64,000 nucleotides of DNA from positions 5,027,492 to 5,091,491 of the forward strand of contig OY754980.1 of assembly GCA_963576475.1 (NCBI GenBank), written 5' to 3'. Each line of letters begins with the position of its first letter. The stretch's first letter is position 1. The notes below the pieces were generated by a model. That model was not told the origin of the DNA and did not search any database. It saw only the letters and a program-made list of their open reading frames with translations. The position numbers and the translations under genes were made by a program. This document shows, in pieces, positions 1 through 10,590 of this stretch. Source of the stretch: Molanna angustata (taxonomy: Eukaryota > Arthropoda > Insecta > Trichoptera > Molannidae).

Positions 1-480
1 AGTGACTTATTTACTATGTTTGTAATAGTACCTAGAGCATGAGGTAAAATGAGTTTTATCATATTAACGTTTATATTGTCGCAACCGGCTGCATTTGTTT
101 TGATACTACTTATATGTTTTGCTATGGTGTTTTCATCCACAATATGAAACTTAAACGAGAGTGAGGTGGAAAATTTGTTTGTCTTATAATAATTAAGAAG
201 GTCCGTACTATGTGAATGATTATGATCCAAGTTTAAAAAGTGTTTATTGATTATCTCAGGGTTATTTAACTCTAAAGGTATTTCATGTGTTTTTACTTTG
301 TGTTGTAAGGTATTTTCTAGCGATTTCCAGAGTTTTTTTGAATCTCTAATGTTGGTATTCACATTAGAGATTAAACTCGAAGTGGCTCTAGGATGAGTAT
401 CCAAAGACGAGCTGTTTGTACGGAGAAAGATGTGGTGAAAACGGAAGTATTGTATACTGGGATACTGAGCGTTCTTTAAG
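1..480 (-). pseudogene. Non-LTR retrotransposon RT fragment, open at the window edge
   Basis: Read on the minus strand, the stretch from about 480 down to 1 is open in one frame and encodes the linker and first part of a LINE reverse transcriptase: a RDSKKLWKSLENT-like linker, then a segment containing NAAGCDNINVNMIKLILPHA that corresponds to the common 'APGPDGI...LLK' start of LINE RT domains. The frame meets a stop near 510 and has no usable ATG. The element continues off the left edge, so only a middle piece is visible. It is probably a decayed Jockey/CR1-group element; the clade is inferred from general motif resemblance. Confidence 0.6.
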
Positions 481-816
481 TATTTGAACAACGAGACAAC
501 CCGTATCAGAGGCAACTAAGAAGAAGTGAAATTGATTTCGTAGATAAACTGAAGCGTTGGGTTTGTTTGAGACCTTGTATAGAAGTGTAAGGATATGTAA
601 GTTCCTACGCTGCCTGATTGGCAACTACCTTAAAAGAGTTCGGTTTTCAGATATATATATGTGTTAAATTTTTTTCAATTTAAAAATACATCGAACGCAT
701 GTATTTTGTAATCGCTCCAAGGTATCTAATCGATCTTGATTCTCTCCTTAATCATACCTATATTATGTCTATTCTAAATAATGTCATTGAATATTATTTT
801 TTTCTGTATTTTATAT
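481..816. other. AT-rich stretch, no gene recognised
   Basis: Between two minus-strand LINE fragments. Open frames here are short and resemble nothing I know. Part of it may be an upstream, frame-shifted portion of the LINE fragment at the window edge. Confidence 0.4.
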
Positions 817-839
817 AATGAATGAATGAATGAATGAAT
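817..839 (-). repeat. (GAAT)n microsatellite, LINE 3' tail
   Basis: About five perfect copies of a tetramer. It lies exactly where the 3' end of the minus-strand LINE at 840-2468 would be, so it is read as that element's repeat-type tail rather than an independent microsatellite. Confidence 0.6.
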
Positions 840-2468
840 AATATATTTCCAACAGTATAAATATTACAAAGGAACAAAATACAATTTAATTTATACCTAA
901 TTACAGTTTTACAATTTTTTTTTTTTCACACATTTGGAAATTTTACTGCCTCGCTAGACATAGTCTGTTCTGAGGCAGTACTAGTTTAAAATTGCTATGG
1001 CTACTCTGCGATCATATGATTTGTTTTCTTTTTTTTTTTCTTCACATATTCCATTCGCTTAGAACATCGAACAACCAGGATGAAAAACTCTAAAACCTCT
1101 ATCTCAAAAAATCTAAGAGTACCGAGGCAGATCCTTCTCTTCCAATCTGCTTCAGCCAACGAGTAACGAGGTCTTTGAAATTTTTCCCATCATGCGATAT
1201 GTTTTGTTCAATATCTATCATTATTTTATTATAGAGTCTTGGTGCCAAAAAACTATATTGACGCTGCGCATGTGTCGTTCTTGGTTGTGGCGGTCTTAGC
1301 TTATGTCTGTTTCTAGTGCCATGTATCAATATATAGTCCGGTTGGAACTCAGCAGTGTTTTATAAGGGCCCAGGCAGTAAAGGCGGGGGTGGGCGGCCGA
1401 CGCTGTTGTGCCCTCGTCATTCTATACTTAGAGAAGAGCAGGACGGACGCCTCTAGTCTCGCTCGGCAGTTACTCGTCAACTGTGGCGAATGTTGTTGTG
1501 TGGTTCGGGCACACCGCCGGCGCAGACGTCGGGTCAGACATCCTGTGTTGACAACGAGACGTCAAATCTGACAGGTGATGATTGCGTCGGATGCCCCCGG
1601 TGTTAGCCCGCGGAACCTTCGGACGCCAACACGAGGACCGAGGGGTCGGGGTACAAGCCCCTCCGACTTGAAACGGAGTGTACTTAGCGGCCGATTTTGA
1701 GACCAATCGGAGGCCCTGACGTGTGTGGTTGGATTCTCGGGGGCAGTGGTTGAACCCGATGGATGGTGGATATTTTGTGTTTGTCCGATGTTGCGGCTGC
1801 GTCCGGTGGTGAACAGGGCCAATGAGCTCTATAGCGTCGCCGGCGTGGAAGTGGATCGCGATCCCCCTAGAGTATCAGTCTCATATAGAGCTGTCTAACA
1901 TCCAAAAATCCACTGTCTATATATATTTGTTCTGTGGGGTATCTTTTAGGTCTTCTGTGCATTACCTTTATTATTGATTTTTGTGTTCTTTCAATCGGAG
2001 CAAGTAGCGTTTTTGCCATCCCTCCCCAGCCTATTATTCCATACTCTAGACTACTTTGTACTATTGCATAGTAAATAATTTCAAGAGTTTTAATATCAAA
2101 AATGTCTCGTTATATTTTGAACAAATATATCATTTTACTGCATTTCTTGGTAAGATTTTCTATGTGTACCTGCCATCCCAAATGTCTGTCTATATATATA
2201 TCCCCAGGTATTTATACTCAGATACTCTCTCCAGTGGAATGCACGAGCAGATTTGTTCAGGTGCTGCACATTCATGTATCGTAAGACTATAGTCTTGTTG
2301 TGGCTGCTGTCTGGTGTCAATACTAAATGTAGTGTATTTTGACTTTGTAATGTTCAAGGTAAGTAAGTTAAGGTCCATCCACTTTTTAACTTCACTAAGT
2401 TCATTTCTGGCCAGCTCAAATGTCGAGTTCCACGAGTCACTACTGTAGACAAGCACTAATGTGTCCAT
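840..2468 (-). pseudogene. 5'-truncated LINE: RT C-terminal half, 3' UTR and tail, split by an insertion
   Basis: The minus strand encodes the end of a LINE reverse transcriptase. The part from 2468 to about 1870 has a DTLVLVYSSDS-like segment just after where the YADD box should be, then NELSEVKKWMDLNLLTLN, SEYKYLGIYID, a WGGMAKTLL segment and a DVRQLY segment typical of the thumb and C-terminal region. The coding trace stops at a GC-rich block (1361-1866) and resumes at 1099-1345 with HGTRNRHKLRPPQPRT and SFLAPRLYNKIM, the usual C-terminal motif of such LINEs. A 3' UTR and (GAAT)n tail follow. The 5' end is cut inside the RT palm near 2465, as expected for a truncated insertion. Confidence 0.75.
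1361..1866. mobile_element. GC-rich inserted block of unknown family
   Basis: About 500 bp of clearly GC-rich sequence breaks the coding trace of the minus-strand LINE. Upstream LINE coding ends near 1870 and downstream coding restarts near 1355. The block has moderately long open frames on both strands (about 86 codons on minus), but they resemble no family I can name. A 12-bp perfect palindrome, GGATCGCGATCC, lies near its right edge at about 1852-1863. I cannot see a clear target duplication or terminal inverted repeat. It could be the 5' region of a GC-rich LINE or a transduced fragment. Confidence 0.5.
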
Positions 2469-3139
2469 ACTTAATGAACCAACGGTTTAATTCCAAAGAC
2501 GAATTAAAATTTGAATTAACATCATAGTCATTAAATTTTTTTCGTACTTAAAAATGTATTTTGTTATGTGTTTTTTCTTTTACCTTGACAAAATAAAATA
2601 AACATGACGATCGATTCTCTTTGCCCAACCAATCAGTGAGGAACACGACATGATGGTGCCTACGAATTTTCGAAAAAAAAATCAAAATAAATAAGTCCTC
2701 TCGGTCCGTCTCTGTCCGAGACAAAGTCAGGACCTGCCACGCCGGGGGCCGCGGTCGCCCCATACTTAGCGGGTGATTGTTCCGTATAAAATGCAACCAG
2801 GTATATAATGAACTACTATACAAAGTAACAGTACCAAACAAACCGACTACATACATACACACGTACATTTACTTTTATACAATTTACCTTTTGGTACAGC
2901 CCGAACTTTTTACACACACGCATTACAATAACATTATGACCATAGCATGTGTGGACGTGTTTTGAATGTTTACAGGTTTTTTTTTTATGAAATCACTTTT
3001 ATAGGAATTGTAAATTGATCGGATGTTGTATTAGTTGCTCGAGTATTTTATACTCTCCACTGCTATATTTTATTTTTATTTGATTCATCATTATGTACCC
3101 GATATAGACATATATATTGTAGGTTAGCCAGACCGACCA
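2469..3139. other. Non-coding stretch, no feature recognised
   Basis: AT-rich apart from a short GC-rich patch at about 2700-2775. Short frames on both strands resemble nothing known. Confidence 0.4.
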
Positions 3140-3323
3140 GGGGGGCAAGTCTGGTCCAACCGACGAAATCAAAACCCTCACGATTACCCATGTCATGGAT
3201 ATAATTATTATATGGAGTTCTATAATATCTTTATATGTCATATAACTCCATATGATAATTATATCCATGCTATGGGTAATCACGAAGGTTTTGATTTCGC
3301 CGATTGGACCAGACTTGCCCCCC
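3140..3323. repeat. 184-bp imperfect fold-back (inverted repeat)
   Basis: The left arm begins with GGGGGGCAAGTCTGGTCC and the right arm ends with its reverse complement. The arms run inward about 75-80 bp each with few mismatches and meet at a loop of about 20 bases near 3225-3245. The symmetry stops exactly at the G6/C6 blocks. I see no target duplication. It could be a small MITE, a fold-back element, or, if transcribed, a long hairpin RNA precursor. Confidence 0.75.
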
Positions 3324-3379
3324 AGATCACAAAGTGAGACAAAATAGTTTTTTTTATTTAAGTTTACAAACAGTTGTAC

Positions 3380-3542
3380 CTAATATAAAATAATAATTGA
3401 CTAAAAATTAATAAACAAACGTAAAACCAAAACTAGAACACCAATAATTACCAATATTAACAATACGGTCTTATTTTAGTAAAGAAAAAAGATGGAGTTT
3501 TACAAGTTTATTAATATTTAGTCAATTATTATTTTATATTAG
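3380..3542. repeat. 37-bp inverted repeat with ~89-bp spacer
   Basis: Bases 3380-3416 and 3506-3542 are reverse complements with one mismatch. The spacer is AT-rich with no coding content. It is likely a tiny MITE or fold-back remnant; no target duplication is evident. Confidence 0.65.
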
Positions 3543-4358
3543 ATGGGTGGTTCTGGACATTTTAACCAGTGTAGTTCGTTTAGAAGAGGTGTTATGTGAC
3601 ATGTTGAAAACTATTTGTTATCTATCAAGCTAATACTACTTATGAATGTATTCTATGAGATCTAAAACTAAAAAAATATCGAGTACCTATACTATAATAA
3701 TTAGATTATTTAGTCGCGCTGAAGTAAACTTCATAATAACTAAAACGACGTAGGTATCTATGTAGATAGTATTTTGTTGGTAGGTATAGAGACTAGAAAG
3801 CCATACGCTGTTTCTGATAATAATAATAATATAAATCTTTGCACAAATAATAATGTTTACTCTAAGGCCTTTATTTGTTTAGGATTGGCTGACTACGATA
3901 GATATTATTCTATTCAAGCCATTGATAGACAACCATTTATAAATGGGATTATTTTTAAATGTATTTTTAACATATTAATTCGTATCTGAAAAAAAACTAC
4001 AGTGCTCCCTCGGTGATCCTTGCCGGAAAGAAGAAATAGTTGGAGGCAAAATTTGAAGGAAGCCAAGGTTCAATTTGGGCTGTAGCGCCATTGAAGAAGA
4101 AGAAATAATAATTATAAATTTTCTCAATATATTTTTCTTTGATAAGTATTTTTTAAAGGCAAACATTATATTTCATTAGAGAAGTTGGAACAATCTAAAT
4201 TGGTGTGGTTAATTTTTGATTTTTTATGGTTTACTTTAGTTTAATCTAATATTGCTTCTCGGGCAACTAACAGGTACTATGTCAAATATTAATGATATAA
4301 TGATATACTTAATGACCAAAAAATTTATTTAATTTTTTTGTTTTTGAATATTTGTGGT
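3543..4358. other. Non-coding AT-rich stretch with a SINE-end scrap
   Basis: No gene recognised. Around 4253-4288 there is a short match to the 3' end of the tRNA-derived SINE at 39653-39857 (the segment with CAACTAACAGGTACTATGTC), so a decayed SINE end is likely. The rest shows nothing. Confidence 0.4.
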
Positions 4359-4402
4359 ATACCTATATGTATATCTATACATATAGATATACATATAGGT
4401 AT
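4359..4402. repeat. 44-bp near-perfect palindrome
   Basis: The two halves (arms 4361-4380 and 4381-4400) are reverse complements except at the centre, made mostly of TATAT/TATACC steps, and pairing extends 2 bp outward. It may be a cruciform-prone AT palindrome. Confidence 0.7.
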
Positions 4403-4582
4403 GTATATCCCCGGAGAGACAGTGCACTCTTCGTGAAATGAATGGTCTGAAGTTAGTCCGATCTGGGTATCCAAACTAGTTAGACATTGTTAATTCTCGC
4501 GATATTTTATATTATTTACGTGTGCAATATTTCGAATATAGGTACTTTATAATTATTATTTATTATTAATATTAATATTATT

Positions 4583-5475
4583 TATTATTGAATTGAGAGT
4601 GTGTGTAAGCAAGGATTCAACATGCTCGGTCTCATATTAAGAAGCACCAAATCATTCAAAAATCCCATGTCCTTGGTGGTGTTGTTTAACTCCTTGGTTA
4701 GAAGCGTGCTAGAGTTTGGAGCTGTCATATGGAGTCCTAATTACATAACCCACATTGAGGCACTCGAAAAACCCCAAAAAAATTAATTAAACAGCTGAAT
4801 TTTAGGAATAGAATCCATTTAGAAAACTACAGAACTAGCCTTCAACACTATAAACTGAAATCATTGGAGTCTAGAAGACTTGTGGCTAACTTATGTTACT
4901 TGCACAAGATAGTTAATGGTGGAGTAGATAGTCCGAGTCTATTGCAGCTGCTTCCCTTTCATTGCCCTCGGAGAATAGTCAGGAACCCATCTTTATTTTA
5001 CATTGACACACCTAGGACTAATTACTCACGCAATTCATTTGTTAATAGAGCATGTTATTGTTACAATAAAAACTGTATGATTGACCCTAGGCTTGATATT
5101 TTTACGTCTAGTCTCTATACATACAGAAAATGTTTGATGGAGATGGTTAAATATTAATTGTGTTTTGGGTATGCCTGCACTAGGACTGGTCTTTCGATTG
5201 ACCCGACAACTTGTTTCTCCAAAAGGGAGCTAATCCCTCTCCTCTCCTCTTCCTTTTCCCCTCGCTTACCCTTCCCTAAATCCTAAACCCTCTTGCAATG
5301 CTATATATATGTAGGTTCAATAGTTTTTTGTTTTTAATTCACTCAAACATTTTATTCATAATAAGAACATTGTAATTGGCGCTATGAAAAATTGTAATTT
5401 TTATACTATTTTTAAATAAAATTTAAGCTGTAATGTTCATTCAAATAATAAAATAAAAAAAATAAAAAATAATAA
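4583..5475 (+). pseudogene. 5'-truncated LINE, RT C-terminus plus 3' UTR
   Basis: The plus strand encodes the last part of a Jockey/CR1-group reverse transcriptase: NMLGLILRSTKSF, RSVLEFGAVIWSPNYITH, then, after a frame change at about 4780 in an A/T run, a helical stretch and NRACYCYNKNCMIDPRLDIF, ending at 5157. A 3' UTR and an A/T-rich tail near 5440-5475 follow. The downstream part closely parallels the copy at 55430-56045, so both belong to one family. The frameshift and 5' truncation make it a dead copy. Confidence 0.8.
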
Positions 5476-5786
5476 CATTTACTTTGTGTACAATATACAT
5501 TACTAAAAGATCTTTGTGTCTTATTTAAATATATCACAATGTTTGAATACCTTTGGTACCTTCATCTTTCTAGAAAGATCGGTAAGTTCTTATTGGCAGG
5601 TGACGGATAGCGCTCGGGTCCCTCATTGAATCACGGCAGCAGACGCTCCTGAATGGCATCGAAGCTGTCATACTCGCGTCGCGTCGCCACACAATATTTA
5701 TTAAATACTCGAAAATAATCAGAAAACGCCACCTATGGAATGCTGACGAAACTTTTTTATAACGCCGTCTAATGCAATCGTACCAA
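5476..5786. other. Non-coding stretch
   Basis: No gene seen. A short segment near 5725-5775 (a CGCCACCTATGG motif followed by CGAAACTTTTTTATA) is similar to 26897-26945, suggesting a small dispersed repeat. Confidence 0.4.
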
Positions 5787-5788
5787 TA

Positions 5789-5968
5789 TGCCCTATTCTG
5801 ATTCGTCTAAATTTATCCATCTAAATTTTAGAATATGAGAAGTGTCAAAAAGTTGACTGCATTTATACGGGACTCATTACGTCACACAGCGCGGATAAAA
5901 TCCTTTTATCCATGGTCGTCCGTTAGCTATATACATTTTCGTACTATGAAACGAATCAGAATAGGACA
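5789..5968. mobile_element. Tc1/mariner-type MITE, copy 1
   Basis: A 180-bp element with terminal inverted repeats (TGCCCTATTCTGATTCGT on the left, the complement of TGTCCTATTCTGATTCGT on the right), flanked by TA on both sides (5787-5788 and 5969-5970). The interior carries two inverted TTATCC motifs and a TACGGGACTCATTACGTCA segment shared with copy 2. No coding capacity. A TA duplication fits Tc1/mariner mobilisation. Confidence 0.75.
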
Positions 5969-6006
5969 TATGTAAATTGGATATTTTTATGATCACACAT
6001 ATATTA

Positions 6007-6189
6007 TGTCCTATTCTGATTCGTCTAAATTTATCCGTCTGAATTTTAGTAAGTATATGAGAAAAGTCAAAAGGTTGAAAGCATTTATACGGGACTCATT
6101 ACGTCACACCGCGCGCATAAAATCCTTTTATCCACGGTCGCTCGTTGATTTAGACGTTTTTGTACTCTGAAACGAATCAGAAAAGGACA
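6007..6189. mobile_element. Tc1/mariner-type MITE, copy 2
   Basis: A 183-bp relative of the element 38 bp upstream, in the same orientation, with TIR TGTCCTATTCTGATTCGT and TA flanks (6005-6006, 6190-6191). It differs from copy 1 at scattered positions, so the pair is either two insertions or an old tandem duplication. Confidence 0.75.
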
Positions 6190-6191
6190 TA

Positions 6192-7064
6192 ATATACGCA
6201 AACAAGGCATTATTCCCTTGCGGGAGTCAATGTTTTTTTTAACGAACTATGAAAACATTTTTTTATTTATAATTTCACGACAACATACATATATTAGTTA
6301 GGTATTAGGTACGTCAAATAACAATTTAAGACGCTCCCGATAACAAGCTGCCACATTCTGTAGACTGAAAACGTGGTGAAAAACTGTGACGAAAATAAGA
6401 TATTTATTTATTGAGTAAATTGAACTAATGGTTGACGATCTGCGCTTTAAATGTGTCTTAGTAGGTACGAAGCTTAGTAGGTACCTAGGTACCAAAGAAT
6501 GGAACGCTTCAGAAAGTCTAGTCACGTATTTAAACAGCAAAAGTAAATATTTTTTTTCTTTCTTAGAACGAAATGCCACGAAAGTCATAAAGTTATGGAA
6601 TTTTAATAACGACTCAAATTGCCGAAACGCTAGCAGGTATATACCAGATAACTATTGTTCCCATATAGACGCATACACACTTTAAATGAGCTTTATCTAT
6701 CTTTCTTGAATTTAGTCGTAAAGTTAAAAAAATATGAGGTTATTATATTATGACAGGATACCCATTTTGTTATCTGCTAAACGAAGATTGCTAAACACTA
6801 ACAGTTTGAATTATTTTTAATTAAGATTCTTTGGACGGTATTGATACATTTTAATTAATTAATTTTAATGTATAACGTAAAAAGTTTTAAAAGTGTAACC
6901 CCCGATTTCACCAAGGTTCCTGAGCGCTAAAATCAAAATTTTGATGCACTAAAATGCTGAGATGCGTAAAATTTCGATTCATCAAACAATCTTACTACCG
7001 TTAAGTACCTACCTACTATTGACGCGTGACGGTCTATTGTGGATCAAGTCATTCATCAACGTAT
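6192..7064. other. Non-coding stretch
   Basis: No recognisable gene. Overlapping frames near 6298-6685 on both strands are AT-rich and show no family motif. Confidence 0.4.
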
Positions 7065-8094
7065 TCCAACTGTCGATTTGTTCAGGAGAACTTTGTTCTC
7101 TTAACATATCGACAATGTATCAAGCCAGAATACGCGAGAATTGTATGGAGAGGTCTACTTTTTTCATGGCTTTTCCAACTTTGAAGTCAAAAAACACCAA
7201 CTTAGAGGCTTCGCAGCATATATGTTCCATACACGGATTTACTCAGAATTCGGAGTAGAACATTTCGTGTGTCTGTGTGTGTGTGTGTCTGTGTGTGTGT
7301 CTGTGTGTGTGTGTGTCTGTGTGTCCGTCCCCCCCTTATAACTTTTGATCCGCTCAATTTACAGAGCCTAAAATTTCAGAATATATAAACAGTTACAGGC
7401 CTACAAAATTTTTATACTCGGAATTTTGAATTTTTGTTTCAGTCAGGGGTTATCAACTTTTGAATTTTTATTTTATTTTTCCATATATCTCAGAAACCAT
7501 AAACGCTAGAACGCTGAAAATTGGTACAAACATAGACAAATACAAAATCTCAAATTAGTTTTTTCAAAAAAATTCCAGGGTTTCTCAAACATTTTTTATT
7601 AAGAAAAATATTTTTTTTATGATAAATTTATGAGTTTAACTGCCTATATTTCCAAAACTTTTACAATTATCGAAAAAAGCCGAAACACCCCAACTAGATA
7701 ATTTAATTTTCTATAAAAAATATTAACATTGTAGTAGAAGATCTCAATTTTTTTTTAACATTTTTTTTAAAAATTGAATTAAGTGACGACATCGCTTCAT
7801 ACATTTTGTATGGCAGTCGCCTATACACAATATGTAAGAAGACTTAATAGTTTGTTACTTCATCTCCAAACATACATACATACCATCATGCAATTTGCAT
7901 ATTCTGGGTAGGGAAAAGGATCTTCCTCCATACTATCCTATCTTGACAAACATACCTACATATGTTGTATAGAAAACAAAATATCTGAAAATATTCAATA
8001 ATTTGTATCTATGGGTTTATAGTTTGGTACATATTCTTCAACTATACATACTATCGCTATCGACAGTTGGATCTCATGTGTTACATGCAACTAG
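7065..8094 (+). mobile_element. Non-autonomous Helitron, copy 1
   Basis: A 1030-bp repeat beginning TCCAACTGTCGATTTG and ending in CTAG, followed by T; related copies lie at 60759-61806 (minus) and 47817-48367 (plus). The 5' end matches an inverted motif about 24 bp before the 3' end (ATCGACAGTTGGA), and a small stem (CATGT/ACATG) precedes CTAG. It has no target duplication. The 5'-TC, the CTRR end and A^T insertion of the other copies are standard Helitron marks. The interior holds a GTGTGTCT-type microsatellite at about 7270-7328 and no Rep/helicase gene, so it depends on an autonomous partner. Confidence 0.7.
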
Positions 8095-8261
8095 TATGTA
8101 ACTAAAATTGCTTTATTTAGCACTTGTTGTTAGTTGTTTCGTGTCATAAAAAAGTGTTATATTTTAGATTATATTTGATTTCTATACTATCGAGATACCT
8201 ATATTATTATCCCGAATGACTGAGTTTGTGAAAACAGTTGTAGTAATAAAAATAAAAATGA

Positions 8262-8455
8262 ACACTTCCTTGCACCCTGCGCAAGTGGCGAGTTTATTGC
8301 CGCATGGCAATTCCTTCCAACTATCCAGTGTTTCCAGCCCAGAGAAGCAATATTTGTGTGAGAAATAAATTTCTCCTCTGCTGATGTGAGAATTGAACCC
8401 AGGACGCCCGCACAGAAACCGAACGGCTTACCAACTGTGCCACGGCGGTCGGTCC
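8262..8455 (-). mobile_element. tRNA-derived SINE (family 2)
   Basis: The minus strand starts with a tRNA-like head (CCGCCGTGGCACAGTTGG as A-box region, GGGTTCAATTCT as B-box region), followed by a body ending CGCAGGGTGCAAGGAAG. A second copy in the opposite orientation lies at 14783-14977. The head lacks full cloverleaf pairing, so this is a SINE and not a tRNA gene. Confidence 0.75.
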
Positions 8456-9076
8456 GTCAGTTGTATTAGCTAATGATATAGACAGAAGCGCGTTATGCCC
8501 TATTAAGAAATTCTGAAATAGAATAAAGGATGAACCTTATAATATATTATACACCCTTTGATTGTGCTTTTAGCACCATAACGAAATTCCAAACATTTCC
8601 GTAATCTACTCATCCTTTTGCTGTTTATTTCAGCATTTTGCAAAAGAGCCGATTACAGTCTTACACTATATGCAGCAGAAATACAGTACACTTCTCAGTC
8701 AAAAGAGTCGGTATAATCAAATATCTTAATCAAGAGCAAAAACATCTTAATCAAGAGTTTAAGTACCTACCTGCATAGGTATCAAAAGATCTCTTAATCA
8801 AGAGAGAAGTAACACAACATCGCTTTGGTAAAAAATGACCTTAAGGTCATATCGTGAACTGCCGACATGTATTTCTGGAAAAGAATTAGGTATTGATGAA
8901 TATGTGTAGCCGTTAGATTTAGACATATTTTTGGAACGTACATCGTACACATAATGAAAAAAAAAAGGTCTGAAATAAATTATTAAAAATTTCTAAATTA
9001 TCAATGCCTGAGCGATCACTGCAGTAAATTAAAAATCTAATGAACCTGAGTCACATCAAATATTCGTTCGTTCGTT
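8456..9076. other. Non-coding stretch
   Basis: No gene seen. A short run at 8735-8805 repeats a 'CTTAATCAAGAG' motif three times; otherwise nothing recognised. Confidence 0.4.
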
Positions 9077-9163
9077 CATACCATCACGGCATATCCCATA
9101 ATGTGGGGTAACCAGCGACAGGTGTGCGGGTGTGCGTAATCTTATAAAATGGATCACAACACA
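9077..9163 (-). repeat. Dispersed repeat family D, copy 1 (partial)
   Basis: Shares CATCACGGCAT, a GGGGTAACCAGCGACAGG segment and the following GTGCGGGTGTGC with copies at 15097, 15757, 58515 and 58961. On the minus strand the repeat ends at GATGGTATGAACGAACGAA, a tetramer tail, so it is probably a SINE or LINE 3' end read on minus. Confidence 0.6.
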
Positions 9164-9375
9164 TTCATTTTTAAATACTTACATATCGCTTAATAAGTTT
9201 TAAAATTTGTAACCATTTATGAATTCATTTGTAGATGGATGCCGTCAATCTACAAAATATGACAACTAAATACTGGGTACCTGTTAAATTAATATTTGAC
9301 AAAATTTATATAGTTACCCAAAAAGTGATAGAATATTCAAAAAATAACAGCTTTAAAGTAAAATTCGCAGCAAGT

Positions 9376-9574
9376 ATCAGCCTTCGTGTGTCAGTTGGTT
9401 AGAAATCTAACTCCTTTGCTAAAGTGACCGGGTTCGATTCCCGGTGGAGACACAGTAAATATTTAATTGTGTTTTCAATCTGGATCTGAGAGACGATAAA
9501 TATTACAAGTCTCCGGAATGTGGCAAATTGTTTTGGGTCAAATTAATATTTGACCTTTTGGTTTTCCGAGAAGC
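9376..9574 (+). mobile_element. tRNA-derived SINE (family 1)
   Basis: tRNA-like head with A-box region TGTGTCAGTTGG (9387-9398) and B box GGTTCGATTCC (9431-9441), then a body with TCTGGATCTGAGAGACG and a tail segment containing AATATTTGAC and ending CCGAGAAGC. Closely related to 39653-39857 on minus. Pol III transcription of such elements is established knowledge; activity here is unknown. Confidence 0.8.
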
Positions 9575-9744
9575 ATTACAAAATAAAACGATTGGGTTGT
9601 GATCAACGCTATAATCCTCACTACCAAGTCAATTCACAAAGTATTCAAATTATGTATGGAAAATTTACAACATTTTTATGAAATGAGTTTGTTCAATAAT
9701 CTTTTATTTAAATATCTTATTTTGAAAACTTGATATTTCTTCGG

Positions 9745-10135
9745 TGTCATTTTATTTATTCATTTATTTTCTTTGGGAAGCTACAGCTCATTTACAGTTT
9801 AATGATACAATATTATTTTTACAGTGTTAGAGCAAAAAAAAAGCATTCCATCATCATAATATAAAAACAAATAACAGTTTACAAGCCAAAAATAATTCAT
9901 ACACACCTAACACACACACTCATACACACCCTCACACACACATACACGCACACACATATACAACAACTAGGGAAGGGAACAGGATAGAGGGATATTGGTT
10001 GCGCATCACCTAAAGAACATCATGTCTAAATCTATAATATTTCGCTTATATAGGTAATGTATAGCTGAGAATGTATTGTTATATTGGCTGCACATGCGTG
10101 TAACTGTGGAATTTTTCCTGATATTCGTTCTACTT
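9745..10135 (-). pseudogene. LINE 3' end fragment inside E1
   Basis: On the minus strand a short broken coding trace (an R.C.QYNN...DLDMMFF-like C-terminus) precedes a 3' UTR with CA-rich microsatellites (9905-9962) and an (AAATG/AAAT)n tail near 9745-9760. It is the 3' end of a truncated Jockey/CR1-like LINE. Confidence 0.5.
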
Positions 10136-10264
10136 GTTGTTATTTTATGAAAGTGATGTGCCTTTTTACCATTTTGAAAATAAAAATTTCAAATTTTTAG
10201 ATTCCTGTGCTTGGGTTTAAAAAAAATGAGAATAAGCTCTATTCAGATATCCTTCAAAATCTAA

Positions 10265-10560
10265 TTATTTATTTATTTTATTTTACCAAGGACAGCACAC
10301 AGTACATGCATACAATTATTGAAATTAAATAAATAAAAATACAAAAATAACATGTACCTCTTACGTACTATACCTAATATCAAAATAATACAACAAAAAA
10401 GTGTGAATTAGTGGGGTGCGCGCATGAGAGAAGAGTAATACATGTGTGAGTGAAAGAGATATCTAGAAAGAGTGTGAGTGTGTGGGTGTGTATGTGTGTG
10501 TGAGAGGGTGTGCATGTGTGTGTAGACGAACATATATTGACAGATTCATGAGTTGGGAAG
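10265..10560. repeat. A/T tail plus TG-rich microsatellite block
   Basis: TTTA repeats at 10265-10285 followed by a segment resembling a LINE 3' UTR on minus, then degenerate TG/GTGAG microsatellite at about 10465-10525. No coding content of its own. Confidence 0.45.
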
Positions 10561-10590
10561 AAAAAGAAAATATATTGCTGAGGGTGGTTG

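Noticed and set aside
1562..1822. 86-codon minus ORF in the GC-rich block
   Set aside because: Other frames are also open there; composition alone explains it and no motif is recognised.
6298..6685. Overlapping ~90-codon frames on both strands
   Set aside because: No motif, AT-rich, no support from neighbours.
7260..7328. Cysteine/valine-rich peptide from the GTGTGTCT tract
   Set aside because: Microsatellite translation inside a Helitron.
10553..10590. Start of the 283-codon RTE frame at 10553
   Set aside because: The first 13 codons are target DNA upstream of the 11-bp duplication, so this start is accidental.
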